33,384 nt of DNA from an uncultured Bacteroidales bacterium (GCA_937906165.1 CALCYA010000082.1:1-33384), one strand, 5' to 3'. Positions 8,638 to 17,179 are shown, numbered from the stretch's first letter. Notes: generated by a model from the letters alone, not told the origin. A program made the numbers and translations.

Positions 8638-9876
8638 TTATCTCACTTTAAGCTTCATGAACCAGTTCTCGTTGAATGTGATGCCGAGGTTTATCCTCAA
8701 ATAGTTCTCGGCGATCATGCCTGCAGATTTCGGTTCCATATGTATGAACTGTCCCGACAGATGCAGTGTAGCGTGGCTATTCCTGTTATTGTTGTTAAGG
8801 AACGGCAATGATATACCGGCGCTGATACCGTATTCCTCGCATCCCTTCTGTCCTTTGATTTCGGTATATGGGCCTGCGTAATATCCACCGGCCCTGTAGC
8901 TCATCATCTTGAAGATATTGTTCGACAGTCTTGATGGTGTGTATTCAGCGCCAATTGATATCTTGTTCCTGTCTGCGCCCTTCTCGATTCCGAAGAATGA
9001 AGATGAACTCCATTGCTGCAATGTGTAGTCTGCTCCGAATTTCCACTCACCCTTATAGCCGTACACGAAACCGATTCCGTATGTATGAGGCAACTTGAAA
9101 CTGTTCTTGATTTTGTCGGTGACACTTGATGATGATGTAACGTCAGTTATCTTTGCCTTGGCGTTCATGTCATGGCCGAGCGAGTATGTCGCTCCAACGG
9201 TAAGGTCATGCTTCTTGCCGAGTTTTGTGCTGTACTGTGCTCCGAAATCAAGCTTGTAGCTCTTCATCGACACATCATATGTCCTTGAACGGTCGGTGCT
9301 GTTGGTGAAGTTTATTCCAACCTCGTGGGTGATGTCGCCATATACGTAAGAACCCATGATACCCACAGATAGCCACTTGAATGGCTTCCAACCGAGTCCT
9401 ATGAAGGGCTGGTACACTCCGCCTGTACCTGTGTAGCTGTTTGTGCTGGCCTCGTTTGTACCGTCGTTGGATGTGTTGCTGAATGAGTAGCCCACGGTAG
9501 AGTAGGGAAGAAAACCCGCTGACATGCCAAGGTTCTTGCATACCCTGAACTGTACTGCAACGTAATCGAAGCTCGCATTCTTTGCGTTGATACGCTTGTT
9601 GCCCTCCTTGAAGTTCACGTTCTGGAGTGAGAAACCTGCCTCGAAAAGCATTGTCAGTGTATCGGCTTGCGAGAACGATGCCGGGTTCAGTATGTTTATG
9701 TACCTGCTGCTGTATAGTCCGTAGCCCAGACCTCCCATCTGGCGGTTTACGCCCAAACTCTGGTCTGACAACAAGCCGATACCATAGCGTGAGTATGGCG
9801 AGTTGCTTCCGTTGTCTGCATTGGCACATGCAAACGAGAGCAGTATTATTAGCAGTGTAAATATCTTTTTATTCAT
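8638..9876 (-). CDS. Outer-membrane barrel protein (FadL/OMPP1-like)
   Basis: 412 residues with a signal peptide (MNKKIFTLLIILLSFACANA). The N-terminal mature part (NSPYSRYGIGLLSD, GGLGYGLYSSRYINILNPAS) resembles the start of FadL-like Bacteroidetes barrels, with alternating strands throughout and a C-terminal strand ending in NWFMKLKVR. FadL-type proteins carry hydrophobic compounds or serve as assembly partners; no specific substrate can be read here. It overlaps the coaX stop by 8 nt, a conserved-looking pairing of coaX with envelope genes in Bacteroidales. Confidence 0.8.
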   Translation of the reverse strand: MNKKIFTLLIILLSFACANADNGSNSPYSRYGIGLLSDQSLGVNRQMGGLGYGLYSSRYINILNPASFSQADTLTMLFEAGFSLQNVNFKEGNKRINAKNASFDYVAVQFRVCKNLGMSAGFLPYSTVGYSFSNTSNDGTNEASTNSYTGTGGVYQPFIGLGWKPFKWLSVGIMGSYVYGDITHEVGINFTNSTDRSRTYDVSMKSYKLDFGAQYSTKLGKKHDLTVGATYSLGHDMNAKAKITDVTSSSSVTDKIKNSFKLPHTYGIGFVYGYKGEWKFGADYTLQQWSSSSFFGIEKGADRNKISIGAEYTPSRLSNNIFKMMSYRAGGYYAGPYTEIKGQKGCEEYGISAGISLPFLNNNNRNSHATLHLSGQFIHMEPKSAGMIAENYLRINLGITFNENWFMKLKVR

Positions 9877-10597
9877 TGCTTTGTTCTTGTAATATTCTGT
9901 TCAGTCCTTTCGCGACCAAGTATTTATCTGCAAAGATGCGACTTTTTATGTGATTAATCAATGTTTTTTCGTCTCCGCCCGTTAAAAAAACAAAAACGTC
10001 GCCATATTTTTCCTTAAAATCCTCAATATACCCCTCAATCTCATGGCAAATACCCCTAATGACTCCGCTGCGTATTGCGGTTTCAGTGTTGTAGCCGATG
10101 GCAGGCACTTCTCCGTCCTTCTCAATATTCGGCAGGCAGGCCGTGTAGTCATGCAGCGCTTTCAGGCGCATTTTTATTCCTGGCGCGATGTTGCCTCCGA
10201 GGTAATTGCCGTTATGGTCAACAACGTCGAAAGTGATAGCGCTGCCACTGTCTATTACCAGAAGGTTGCGCCCCGGTGCCATGTCCCATGCACCTACTGC
10301 TGCTGCAAGCCTGTCGCTTCCTAATGTCCCGGGAGTACGGTATTTTATCGTCAATGGGGTACTTGTCCTGCTGTCGAACCATATTATGGGGCAGTCAAGT
10401 ACATCAAATTCGGCCTTGATTGCATCACTGAGGCCGATTACAGACGATACTATTGCTTTTTTTATATTGAATTCATTGTTCCACTCCTTGAGAATCCCGA
10501 ATGAATCGTTCGCTCTCCGTGAATGCAGGACAATCTGGCTCCCGCTGAAGAGATAGTACTTTGCGCTGTTGTTTCCTATGTCAATTATGAGATTCAA
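9869..10597 (-). CDS. coaX: Type III pantothenate kinase
   Basis: 242 residues from a TTG start at 10597. The enzyme phosphorylates pantothenate with ATP, the first step of CoA synthesis. Motifs: N-terminal phosphate-binding DIGNNSAKYYLF, the GTLGSDRLAAAVGA block holding the pantothenate-site G-x-D-R, and LLVIDSGSAITFDVV followed by GGNIAPG. The frame stays open upstream to another TTG at 10622-10624, but that codon lies inside the -7 promoter element (10622-10629), so it cannot be in the transcript. The TTG at 10597 gives LNLIIDIGNN, matching the usual CoaX N-terminus and length. First gene of a five-gene operon of envelope genes. Confidence 0.9.
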   Translation of the reverse strand: MNLIIDIGNNSAKYYLFSGSQIVLHSRRANDSFGILKEWNNEFNIKKAIVSSVIGLSDAIKAEFDVLDCPIIWFDSRTSTPLTIKYRTPGTLGSDRLAAAVGAWDMAPGRNLLVIDSGSAITFDVVDHNGNYLGGNIAPGIKMRLKALHDYTACLPNIEKDGEVPAIGYNTETAIRSGVIRGICHEIEGYIEDFKEKYGDVFVFLTGGDEKTLINHIKSRIFADKYLVAKGLNRILQEQSNE

Positions 10598-10621
10598 GGT
10601 GTTGGCTTTTGAAAATCCTTG

Positions 10622-10652
10622 CAAAGATACTGCAAATTAATTTTGTTACAAA
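10622..10652 (-). promoter_or_regulatory. Housekeeping promoter of the coaX operon
   Basis: Minus strand: -33 TTTG (10649-10652), 19-nt spacer, -7 TATCTTTG (10622-10629), a full match to the Bacteroides consensus TTTG-N19-TAnnTTTG. Transcription should start near 10615, leaving a leader of roughly 15-20 nt before the TTG at 10597. The tetR promoter at 20231-20261 has the same spacing and the same GCAGTATCTTTGCAA core. Confidence 0.85.
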
Positions 10653-10762
10653 ATATATGCCTTGTTTATTGCTGTATATTCCGCGGTTATGCATAAATTG
10701 CAACGAGTCCTGTATAAATATAAATTATTATGCGTAACCTTGAATCTTGTGATATTGTATAC

Positions 10763-10793
10763 TTGCCGCTTACGGCAGATAATCGTATATTTG
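10763..10793 (+). promoter_or_regulatory. Promoter of the lnb operon
   Basis: TTG (10763-10765), 20-nt spacer, TATATTTG (10786-10793), which matches TAnnTTTG. Predicted transcription start is near 10800, about 38 nt before the GTG start. It is divergent from the coaX promoter, with about 110 nt between the two. Confidence 0.7.
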
Positions 10794-10837
10794 CATACTT
10801 TTTGTAATCATAAAACAATTTCTAAGTCTTTTATAAA

Positions 10838-12022
10838 GTGAAAAGGTTCTCAATTCTATTGTCTCTGTTACTGATGCTGGCAGCATTGCCTTTGAGGGCG
10901 GAAGGACCCCGTTTCTCGCTTCTTACCTGCTCGCCCGGCGACGAGGCCTATTCTCTGTTCGGACACACGGCATTGCGTTATTGTGATGAGGCGAACAAGG
11001 TCGATGAGGTCTACAATTACGGTTATTTCAGTTTTGATTCACCGAATTTCGTGTGGCGTTTCATCCTTGGACAGACCGATTATCTTGTGGCTTCAGTCCC
11101 GTACCGCATTTTCATTATAGAGTATGCCGAGCGTGGTTCATCTGTCGTAGAACAGATGCTCAACCTTAATCAACAACAGGTAGAGAGGCTCCATGCACTT
11201 CTTGAGGTGAATTGCCTTCCTCTCAATAGGGTATACCGCTACAACTATTTCTATAACAACTGCACGACAAAAGCACGTGACAAGTTCATTGAGGCTATTG
11301 GAGAGGGTAGTGCCCTTGTCTATGAAAACGAGACTGAGGGGTTGCCTACCTTGCGTGAGACATTGCGCACATATACTGCTGCACACCCTTGGTATTCATT
11401 CGGGATAGATCTGCTTATGGGGTCCGATGTCGATAATGATGCCACCCGTGAGGAACTGCAGTTCGCTCCGATGAATCTGATGGATGATCTTGCCGTTGCA
11501 TGCATTGTGGATGCAGACGGCAACCGTTTGCCGGCAGTAGAGTCTACCAATCTGTTGCTTGAGGAGAACAAGCCGTTGGTACAACGCGGTAATTTCACTC
11601 CTTTCAATGCTGCATTGGTGTTGCTGATATTCACTTTTGTGGTAATGCTCTGCGAACTGCGCAGCAGAAAGACCTTCTGGGGGTATGACCTGCTGCTTAT
11701 GACTGTACAGGGCCTTGCCGGGGCGTTGTTGCTCTTTATGGCACTCTGCTCCGAACACCCGGCTGTGGATGCGAACTATGTTATACTGCTTCTCAATCCA
11801 ATCACGCTTTTGCTGATGCCGGTAGCGATCTATAGGATTATAAAGCATCTGTCGCCTGTTGTGATGTGGGTGCAGGTTGTCTTCGTATCTCTTTTCTTCC
11901 TGTCGGCTATAGCCGGTCTGCAGTGTTATCCGGCTCCCCTCTACTTCTGTGCAGTTGCAATACTTGTACGTTCATTGTTTCACATATATAAAGACAGAAT
12001 ATGCGAATTAAATATTGTATGA
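10838..12022 (+). CDS. lnb: Lnb-type lipoprotein N-acyltransferase (DUF4105 domain protein)
   Basis: 394 residues from a GTG start. Signal-like N-terminus (residues 1-21), then a periplasmic DUF4105/Lnb domain to about residue 190, then about four to five membrane helices from about residue 258 to 385. DUF4105 proteins of Bacteroides have been reported as the lipoprotein N-acyltransferase, which replaces Lnt in this phylum by transferring an acyl chain to the lipoprotein N-terminus; I state this from memory. Residues expected for a Cys-type active site are visible: Glu36 and His43 in GDEAYSLFGH, and Cys142 in YNNCTTKARD. The gene overlaps the next one by 22 nt. The window holds several likely client lipoproteins (LptC, AcrA-like, GH110). 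Confidence 0.82.
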   Translation: MKRFSILLSLLLMLAALPLRAEGPRFSLLTCSPGDEAYSLFGHTALRYCDEANKVDEVYNYGYFSFDSPNFVWRFILGQTDYLVASVPYRIFIIEYAERGSSVVEQMLNLNQQQVERLHALLEVNCLPLNRVYRYNYFYNNCTTKARDKFIEAIGEGSALVYENETEGLPTLRETLRTYTAAHPWYSFGIDLLMGSDVDNDATREELQFAPMNLMDDLAVACIVDADGNRLPAVESTNLLLEENKPLVQRGNFTPFNAALVLLIFTFVVMLCELRSRKTFWGYDLLLMTVQGLAGALLLFMALCSEHPAVDANYVILLLNPITLLLMPVAIYRIIKHLSPVVMWVQVVFVSLFFLSAIAGLQCYPAPLYFCAVAILVRSLFHIYKDRICELNIV

Positions 12023-13542
12023 TACTGATGCTGTTGGGCCTTCTTCCTTCTTTTGCCCAGCAGAACATGAAATCGCCTAAACTCTACATAAACATAACTG
12101 TAGACCAGTTGCGTACCGATTTTCTCTATGAGTTCAGCGGACTTTACGGGGAAGATGGCTTCAAGCGTCTGCTTGGTGGCGGTAAGGTGTACCCTAATGC
12201 TTATTATGCGTTCGAGAACATAGACCGTGCGTCGGCTGTGGCAACACTTGCAACAGGAACATCGCCGTATGTGAACGGCATCGTGGGCGAGCGTTGGCTA
12301 GACCGTTCTTCGTTGCGCATAGTGAACTGTGTCGAAGACCATAAATATCAGGGTGTGTATACCAACGCTCCGATGTCTCCTGTAAGGCTCAAGGCAATCA
12401 CTGTTACCGATGAGATGAAACGTGCGACACGCGGCAATGCCATAGTGTGCTCCATTGCTCCCGATGAGGATGTAGCAGTGCTTGCAGGCGGTCATGCTGC
12501 CGATGAGGTGCTGTGGAAGAACAACATCACAGGTTATTGGTGCAGTTCGAGCTATTATGGTCTCTATCCTTCGTGGGCTGCCGACAAGAACAAAGAGGTA
12601 CATGGCCGTTCAAGCAAGTGGGAGCCTCTGCTGGAGGTAGAGAAGTACAACAATTTCGGCGAGGAGGCTCCCGATGCTTTCAGCTACTCTTTCAATGGCT
12701 TGAAGAATATACGTGAGTACAAGACCACGGCTTGTGTCAATGACGAGATTAACGAGATGGCAAAGGCCTATCTTGAGTCCTCTCTTGCCGGGCAGGATGA
12801 TATAGCTGATTGCCTCTCTCTGACATATTATGCCGGTAACTACAACGGGCAGTCAATGGAAGAACGCCCCATTGAGATACAGGATATGTATGTGCGCCTT
12901 GACAGGAATATCGCCGACTTGCTCAACTATGTGGACAGGCGCATTGGCCTCGAGAATGTAGTTGTGTCGATAGCTTCTACCGGGTATGTGATAGAGAACA
13001 GCGAGGATGGTGCAAAATACCGTCTCCCTTCGGGTACTATATATATGGACCGTATTGAAGGATTGCTGAATGTGTATCTGGGCGCGCAGTTCGGAAAAGG
13101 TGATTATGTGGAGGGTGTCTATGGCCCCCAGCTCTACCTCAACCGCAAGGCGATAGAGAGGATGAAGCTGGATAAACTTGATGTCGTTTCGCATACAGTA
13201 GAGTTCCTCAAGTCGGTAGAAGGCGTTGAGGATGTCTTTACGATATATCGTCTGGGCGGTATGCTGAGCCCCGAGATGCAGTACGTGAAGAACGGTTATA
13301 ACCCGTCAAGTTCGGGTGATGTCTGGTTGCGTCTCATGCCGGGTTGGAAGATCGCTACCGATGTGGCCTCGGAGTCCAACATGACATACCGCACCCCTGT
13401 GATGTTCCCTATCATAATATACGGTTGTGGAGTAAAGCCTGAGGTGATTGAGAATATGACTCCTGCAAATATACTGGCGGCAGAGATGGCACGTATATTG
13501 CATATCCGTCGTCCGAACGACAACAGCCTGAGGGTTTTCTGA
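12001..13542 (+). CDS. Alkaline-phosphatase-fold (PafA-like) secreted protein with lost active site
   Basis: 513 residues; signal peptide to about residue 19 (MILMLLGLLPSFAQ). The length and many blocks match PafA-type phosphatases: KLYINITVDQLRTDFLYEF, GTSPYVNGIVGERW, MYVRLDRNIADLL, YNPSSSGDVWLRL, YGCGVKP. Aligned by eye to remembered Elizabethkingia PafA, only the first metal ligand is kept (Asp35 for D38). The Thr79 nucleophile is Arg76, N100 becomes Glu, K162/R164 become acidic, D305 and H309 become Tyr276 and Asn280, D352/H353 become Ser326/Thr327, and H486 becomes Met468. It is therefore probably not a hydrolase and may be a binding or partner protein. The start lies 22 nt inside the lnb 3' end, implying translational coupling. 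Confidence 0.85.
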   Translation: MRIKYCMILMLLGLLPSFAQQNMKSPKLYINITVDQLRTDFLYEFSGLYGEDGFKRLLGGGKVYPNAYYAFENIDRASAVATLATGTSPYVNGIVGERWLDRSSLRIVNCVEDHKYQGVYTNAPMSPVRLKAITVTDEMKRATRGNAIVCSIAPDEDVAVLAGGHAADEVLWKNNITGYWCSSSYYGLYPSWAADKNKEVHGRSSKWEPLLEVEKYNNFGEEAPDAFSYSFNGLKNIREYKTTACVNDEINEMAKAYLESSLAGQDDIADCLSLTYYAGNYNGQSMEERPIEIQDMYVRLDRNIADLLNYVDRRIGLENVVVSIASTGYVIENSEDGAKYRLPSGTIYMDRIEGLLNVYLGAQFGKGDYVEGVYGPQLYLNRKAIERMKLDKLDVVSHTVEFLKSVEGVEDVFTIYRLGGMLSPEMQYVKNGYNPSSSGDVWLRLMPGWKIATDVASESNMTYRTPVMFPIIIYGCGVKPEVIENMTPANILAAEMARILHIRRPNDNSLRVF

Positions 13543-13570
13543 TAGGATATACATCCTGTACAGATACAGA

Positions 13571-13604
13571 GAATCCCCAGATGGCAATTGCCATCTGGGG
13601 ATTC
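13571..13604. terminator. 34-nt perfect palindrome between convergent genes
   Basis: GAATCCCCAGATGGCAA is followed immediately by its exact reverse complement. It lies 28 nt past the plus-strand stop at 13542 and 26 nt past the minus-strand stop at 13631. A bidirectional terminator is the simplest reading. The T-runs are weak (plus side CTGTTGTTATAAC). Confidence 0.75.
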
Positions 13605-13630
13605 TGTTGTTATAACGATTGTCTGTTTGC

Positions 13631-13924
13631 TTAATAGCTCTTCTCGATATCCCAGACAAATGCTCTGATTCCCAACTGCTTTGACTCCTCGTCAAGGGCC
13701 TTTACGCCTTTAAGGATGTTGTCTACAGCTTTGTCTTCAACAATTGTTATTATGGAGCCGCACATTGAAGGCCATGCGTGTGTGCCATAATGAGGGTCTC
13801 CGCTTACACTACCGCGTCCCTGCATCTGGTCGAAGAATGAGAAACCGCGACAGTTGTTGTGTGTCAGCAGGTCAATCACAGCCTCCTTATGCGAAATGTC
13901 AAAAGTGATGAATACGCTTTTCAT
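13631..13924 (-). CDS. Small PII-like protein linked to an RND efflux operon
   Basis: 97 residues from the ATG at 13924. An upstream in-frame ATG at 13948 is inside a strong hairpin and adds eight residues before the natural MKSVFITFD beta strand. The pattern fits a ferredoxin-like PII/CutA fold: strand MKSVFITFD, helix KEAVIDLLTHNN, strand GFSFFDQMQG, a T-loop-like segment (GRGSVSGDPHYGTHAWPS), strand CGSIITIVED, helix VDNILKGVKALDEESKQ, strand RAFVWDIE. The loop holds two His and a Cys, which could bind metal. Related small proteins are known beside RND efflux genes (DUF3240 and PII-NG types). It is the last gene of the tetR-tolC-acrA-acrB cluster, 55 nt after acrB. The regulatory role and ligand are inference. 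Confidence 0.75.
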   Translation of the reverse strand: MKSVFITFDISHKEAVIDLLTHNNCRGFSFFDQMQGRGSVSGDPHYGTHAWPSMCGSIITIVEDKAVDNILKGVKALDEESKQLGIRAFVWDIEKSY

Positions 13925-13940
13925 GATTTTTATTTTTGTG

Positions 13941-13970
13941 TTTTCCATAGGGGCACACCCCTATGGAAAA
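13941..13970 (-). promoter_or_regulatory. Strong intergenic hairpin between acrB and the PII-like gene
   Basis: Perfect 13-nt arms (TTTTCCATAGGGG / CCCCTATGGAAAA) flank a CACA loop. It begins 10 nt after the acrB stop and ends 16 nt before the preferred PII-like start. The minus-strand sequence after it (CACAAAAATAAAAATC) has no U-tract, so it is not a standard terminator. It may protect the acrB mRNA 3' end, act as a processing site, or set a lower level for the last gene. Confidence 0.6.
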
Positions 13971-13979
13971 CTGTTGTTA

Positions 13980-16900
13980 TTACTTATCCTTGTGCTTCAA
14001 CTGCTCATCCTGCTTGTGCTCTCTCCAGTACTCGTTGAGCTCACGCTGCTTCTTGATGCTCTTGCGCTTACGCTTCACACCTACAGCGGCAAAGATACTG
14101 TACATGGCTGGCACGTAGATCATTGTCATGATGGTGGAGATTGTAAGACCACCGATAACGGCAATACCGAGCGGACGCCACATCTCGGCACCTACACCCT
14201 GGCTCACGGCCATAGGAATCATACCGAGGATTGTGGTACAGGTTGTCATGAGCACCGGACGGAGACGGCTCTTTGCCGCACCCACGCAGGCTGCGATGAT
14301 ACCCAATCCACGCTCACGCAACAGCATGATGTAGTCGATGAGCACGATACCGTTCTTCACAACCATACCGATAAGCATGATACCACCGAGCATTGACATG
14401 ATATTCAGGTTAGAACCGGTGATGAAGAGTCCGAGAAGCACGCCGCTGAGTGCGAACACAACCGAGAACATGAGGATGAACGGATAGGTCAGTGATTCGA
14501 ACTGTGATGCCATCACGATGAATACAAGTACAAGGATGATGATGGCAAGCTGGCCGAGGTCGCGGTTCGACTCCATCTGGTCCTCATAAGAACCGGCAAC
14601 CTCAATTGCGATTCCCGATGGGATATCCATCTGCTCGATGATGCTCTCACCGTATGATACACCGTCACTGAGTGCGGCACCCGCAGCCATAACGGCATCC
14701 ACTGTCACGATACGCTCACGGTCCTTACGCTCAATGGTAGGAGGCATATCGTTCATAACAACCTTGCCCACCTCTCTCAGGCTGATAGGGCCGTTATTGC
14801 CCATCAACTTTATGTTCTCGATATCGGCGATGCTCTGGCGTGACTCGGGGTTGTAACGTACCTTAACATCGTACTCGTCACCGTCCTCACGGTAGTATGT
14901 TGCCAAGGCACCGTTGTAGCGGTTGCGGATATATGTTGCGGCAGTGCTGAGGTTAAGACCGTGCATAGCCAGTTTTTCGCGGTCAAATTCTACACGGTAC
15001 TGTGGCTGGTAGTCGCTTCGGCTGATGTTTACCTGTGTGATAAGGTCGCTCTTCTTCAACTCGCCGGCAAGCTCCTTTGCCATACGGTCAGTCTCGTTGA
15101 AGTCGTATCCGTAGATCTCGAACGTAGCCATACTCTGTCCGCCCATACCGCCACCCTGTCCGGTAGAGATATTTGATTTTGCAATCTCTGGGAACTGCTT
15201 CACGTCGGCACGCATCTGGTCGCAGATCTCGTCGATAGAGAGGTCGCGCTGGTCAGACGGTACGAATGACATGTTGAAGCTGATGATGTGTGTGCCGTTG
15301 TCGCTGAGTGATGCGAAGGTGTTGTTCTCACCGGCCTGACCTACAGTGAAGTTGCAGGCCTTGATATCCTTGCCGTAACGCTCCCTCCATATGTTTGTCA
15401 GCTTGAGCGCGATGTCTCTTGATATCTCGATACGTGTACCTACGGGCAACTCAATCTTTGCACTTGCGCGGGCGCTGTCGTTTGCCGGGAAGAACTCGCT
15501 CTTGATGCCCTTTGCACAAAGAAGACTTATAGCGAAGAGACCGAAACAGCCTGCGAGCACAGTCCAACGGTGACGTACTGCCCAGTTGATGATGGCTGCG
15601 TAGCCGTTGTCGATACTGTCAAGCACCTTCTGGATAGGTTTGTATATCATGATGAAGATCTTGCTCTGCTTCTTCTGCAACTTGAGCATCTTCGCACACA
15701 TCATAGGTGTCAGTGTCAATGATGCCACAAGAGAGATAAGCATGATGATACACATCATCCAACCGAGCTGCTTGAAGAGTACACCGGCCATACCTGTAAC
15801 CATTGTCAGCGGGAAGAATACGGCGAACATTGTCAATGTTGATGCCATAACCGATACACCCACCTCGTTTGTACCGTGGATGGCTGCGTTCTGCGGGCTC
15901 GAACCACGCTCGATGTGTGTTGTCACATTCTCAAGTACCACAATGGCGTCATCCACAACGGAACCGATAGCGATACTCAAACATGAGAGTGAAATCATGT
16001 TGATTGAGCCGCCTGTCGCATACAGGTAGATGAATGAAGCGATGAGCGAGAACGGAATTGTGATGGCTACTATGACAGTCGCTCTCCAGCGTCCGAGGAA
16101 GATGAATACCACGAGTACCACGAATACAAGAGCGTCCATGATTGTGCCCGAAAGGGTATCCACTGTCATGAGGATGTTCTCCGATGTATCGACGATGATG
16201 TCAATCTTTACATCCGAAGGCAAACGCTTCTGCAAATCAGGCAATGCGTCACGGATAGCCTGTGAGATAGCAACGGAGTTACCTCCTGACTGCTTCTGTA
16301 CGGTAATCATCGCACCCTGCTGTCCGTCGGTGTATGTCTCCTGTGCACGCTCCTGGATGTTGTCGTGTATTGTGGCAACATCCTTGAGGAAGATGTTCAC
16401 TCCGTTGAAGTTGCCTACGACAATGTCATACATCTCGCGTGGGTCGCTGAACTCGCCCTCAACTCGCAGTGCGTATGTGTTGTTACCGATATCGAATGTA
16501 CCGCCTGGGATGTTGCGGTTCTCGGCGCCGATAGCTGCACTGACAGACTCCACTGGGATGTTGTATGCCTCCATCTTTGCAGGGTCCATGTATACGTTGA
16601 TCTCACGCTCGGGAGCACCTGAAATAGACACTGTACCTACACCGTCAATACGTGCAAGCGGGTTCACCACATTGTCGTCAAGAATCTTGTACAGCGCGGC
16701 CTGGCTCTCCTCGGCCTTTACCGAAAGCATCATGATAGGAATCATGTCGGTAGAGAACTTGAAGATGATTGGGTTGTTCGCATCATCGGGGAGTGATGAT
16801 GCAACCATGTCAAGCTTGTCGCGTACATCGTTTGTCAAGTCGTCGATGTCATATCCGAACTCGAACTCAAGTGTGATTACCGATACGTTCTCACGTGAGT

Positions 16901-17147
16901 TGCTGGTAATGTGCTTGAGGTGCTCAACAGAGTTGAGTGTGTTCTCCAACGGGCGTGATACGTTGTTCTCGATATCCTCGGCACTCGCACCGTTGTAATA
17001 TGTAAACACCATAATTGTGTTTGTCTCAATGTCCGGCATCAGGTCGATGGGGAGCTTTGAGAATGAAAAGAGACCAAAGAGAGCTATCGCCAAGAAACAG
17101 AGCGATGTCATGATCGGTTTCTTTACAGCACTTTCATATATACTCAT
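13980..17147 (-). CDS. RND efflux pump inner-membrane permease (AcrB/HAE1 type)
   Basis: 1055 residues, normal for the family. First membrane helix at about residues 10-28, periplasmic porter loops, and a TM4 with the proton-relay pair Asp399-Asp400 in SVVDDAIVVLENV. The double Asp and the sequence around it fit drug-type HAE1 pumps rather than the metal (HME) group. The C-terminal half repeats the fold (GIVLIDYIMLLRERG, RLRPVLMTTCTTILGMIPMA). It exchanges protons for toxic organic compounds and works as a trimer with the adaptor and TolC-like proteins encoded upstream. It lies 32 nt after the adaptor gene. The drug range cannot be read from the sequence. Confidence 0.95.
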   Translation of the reverse strand: MSIYESAVKKPIMTSLCFLAIALFGLFSFSKLPIDLMPDIETNTIMVFTYYNGASAEDIENNVSRPLENTLNSVEHLKHITSNSRENVSVITLEFEFGYDIDDLTNDVRDKLDMVASSLPDDANNPIIFKFSTDMIPIMMLSVKAEESQAALYKILDDNVVNPLARIDGVGTVSISGAPEREINVYMDPAKMEAYNIPVESVSAAIGAENRNIPGGTFDIGNNTYALRVEGEFSDPREMYDIVVGNFNGVNIFLKDVATIHDNIQERAQETYTDGQQGAMITVQKQSGGNSVAISQAIRDALPDLQKRLPSDVKIDIIVDTSENILMTVDTLSGTIMDALVFVVLVVFIFLGRWRATVIVAITIPFSLIASFIYLYATGGSINMISLSCLSIAIGSVVDDAIVVLENVTTHIERGSSPQNAAIHGTNEVGVSVMASTLTMFAVFFPLTMVTGMAGVLFKQLGWMMCIIMLISLVASLTLTPMMCAKMLKLQKKQSKIFIMIYKPIQKVLDSIDNGYAAIINWAVRHRWTVLAGCFGLFAISLLCAKGIKSEFFPANDSARASAKIELPVGTRIEISRDIALKLTNIWRERYGKDIKACNFTVGQAGENNTFASLSDNGTHIISFNMSFVPSDQRDLSIDEICDQMRADVKQFPEIAKSNISTGQGGGMGGQSMATFEIYGYDFNETDRMAKELAGELKKSDLITQVNISRSDYQPQYRVEFDREKLAMHGLNLSTAATYIRNRYNGALATYYREDGDEYDVKVRYNPESRQSIADIENIKLMGNNGPISLREVGKVVMNDMPPTIERKDRERIVTVDAVMAAGAALSDGVSYGESIIEQMDIPSGIAIEVAGSYEDQMESNRDLGQLAIIILVLVFIVMASQFESLTYPFILMFSVVFALSGVLLGLFITGSNLNIMSMLGGIMLIGMVVKNGIVLIDYIMLLRERGLGIIAACVGAAKSRLRPVLMTTCTTILGMIPMAVSQGVGAEMWRPLGIAVIGGLTISTIMTMIYVPAMYSIFAAVGVKRKRKSIKKQRELNEYWREHKQDEQLKHKDK

Positions 17148-17179
17148 ATCACTAAATTTTTCTGTTGTTTAACCGTGTC

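Noticed and set aside
12001..13542. Annotation as an active alkaline phosphatase
   Set aside because: The nucleophile and most metal ligands are replaced, so only the fold can be supported.
16030..16998. 322-residue open frame on the plus strand opposite the acrB-like gene
   Set aside because: Antisense to a confident RND permease; the Ser/Thr/Met-rich composition is typical of a shadow frame.
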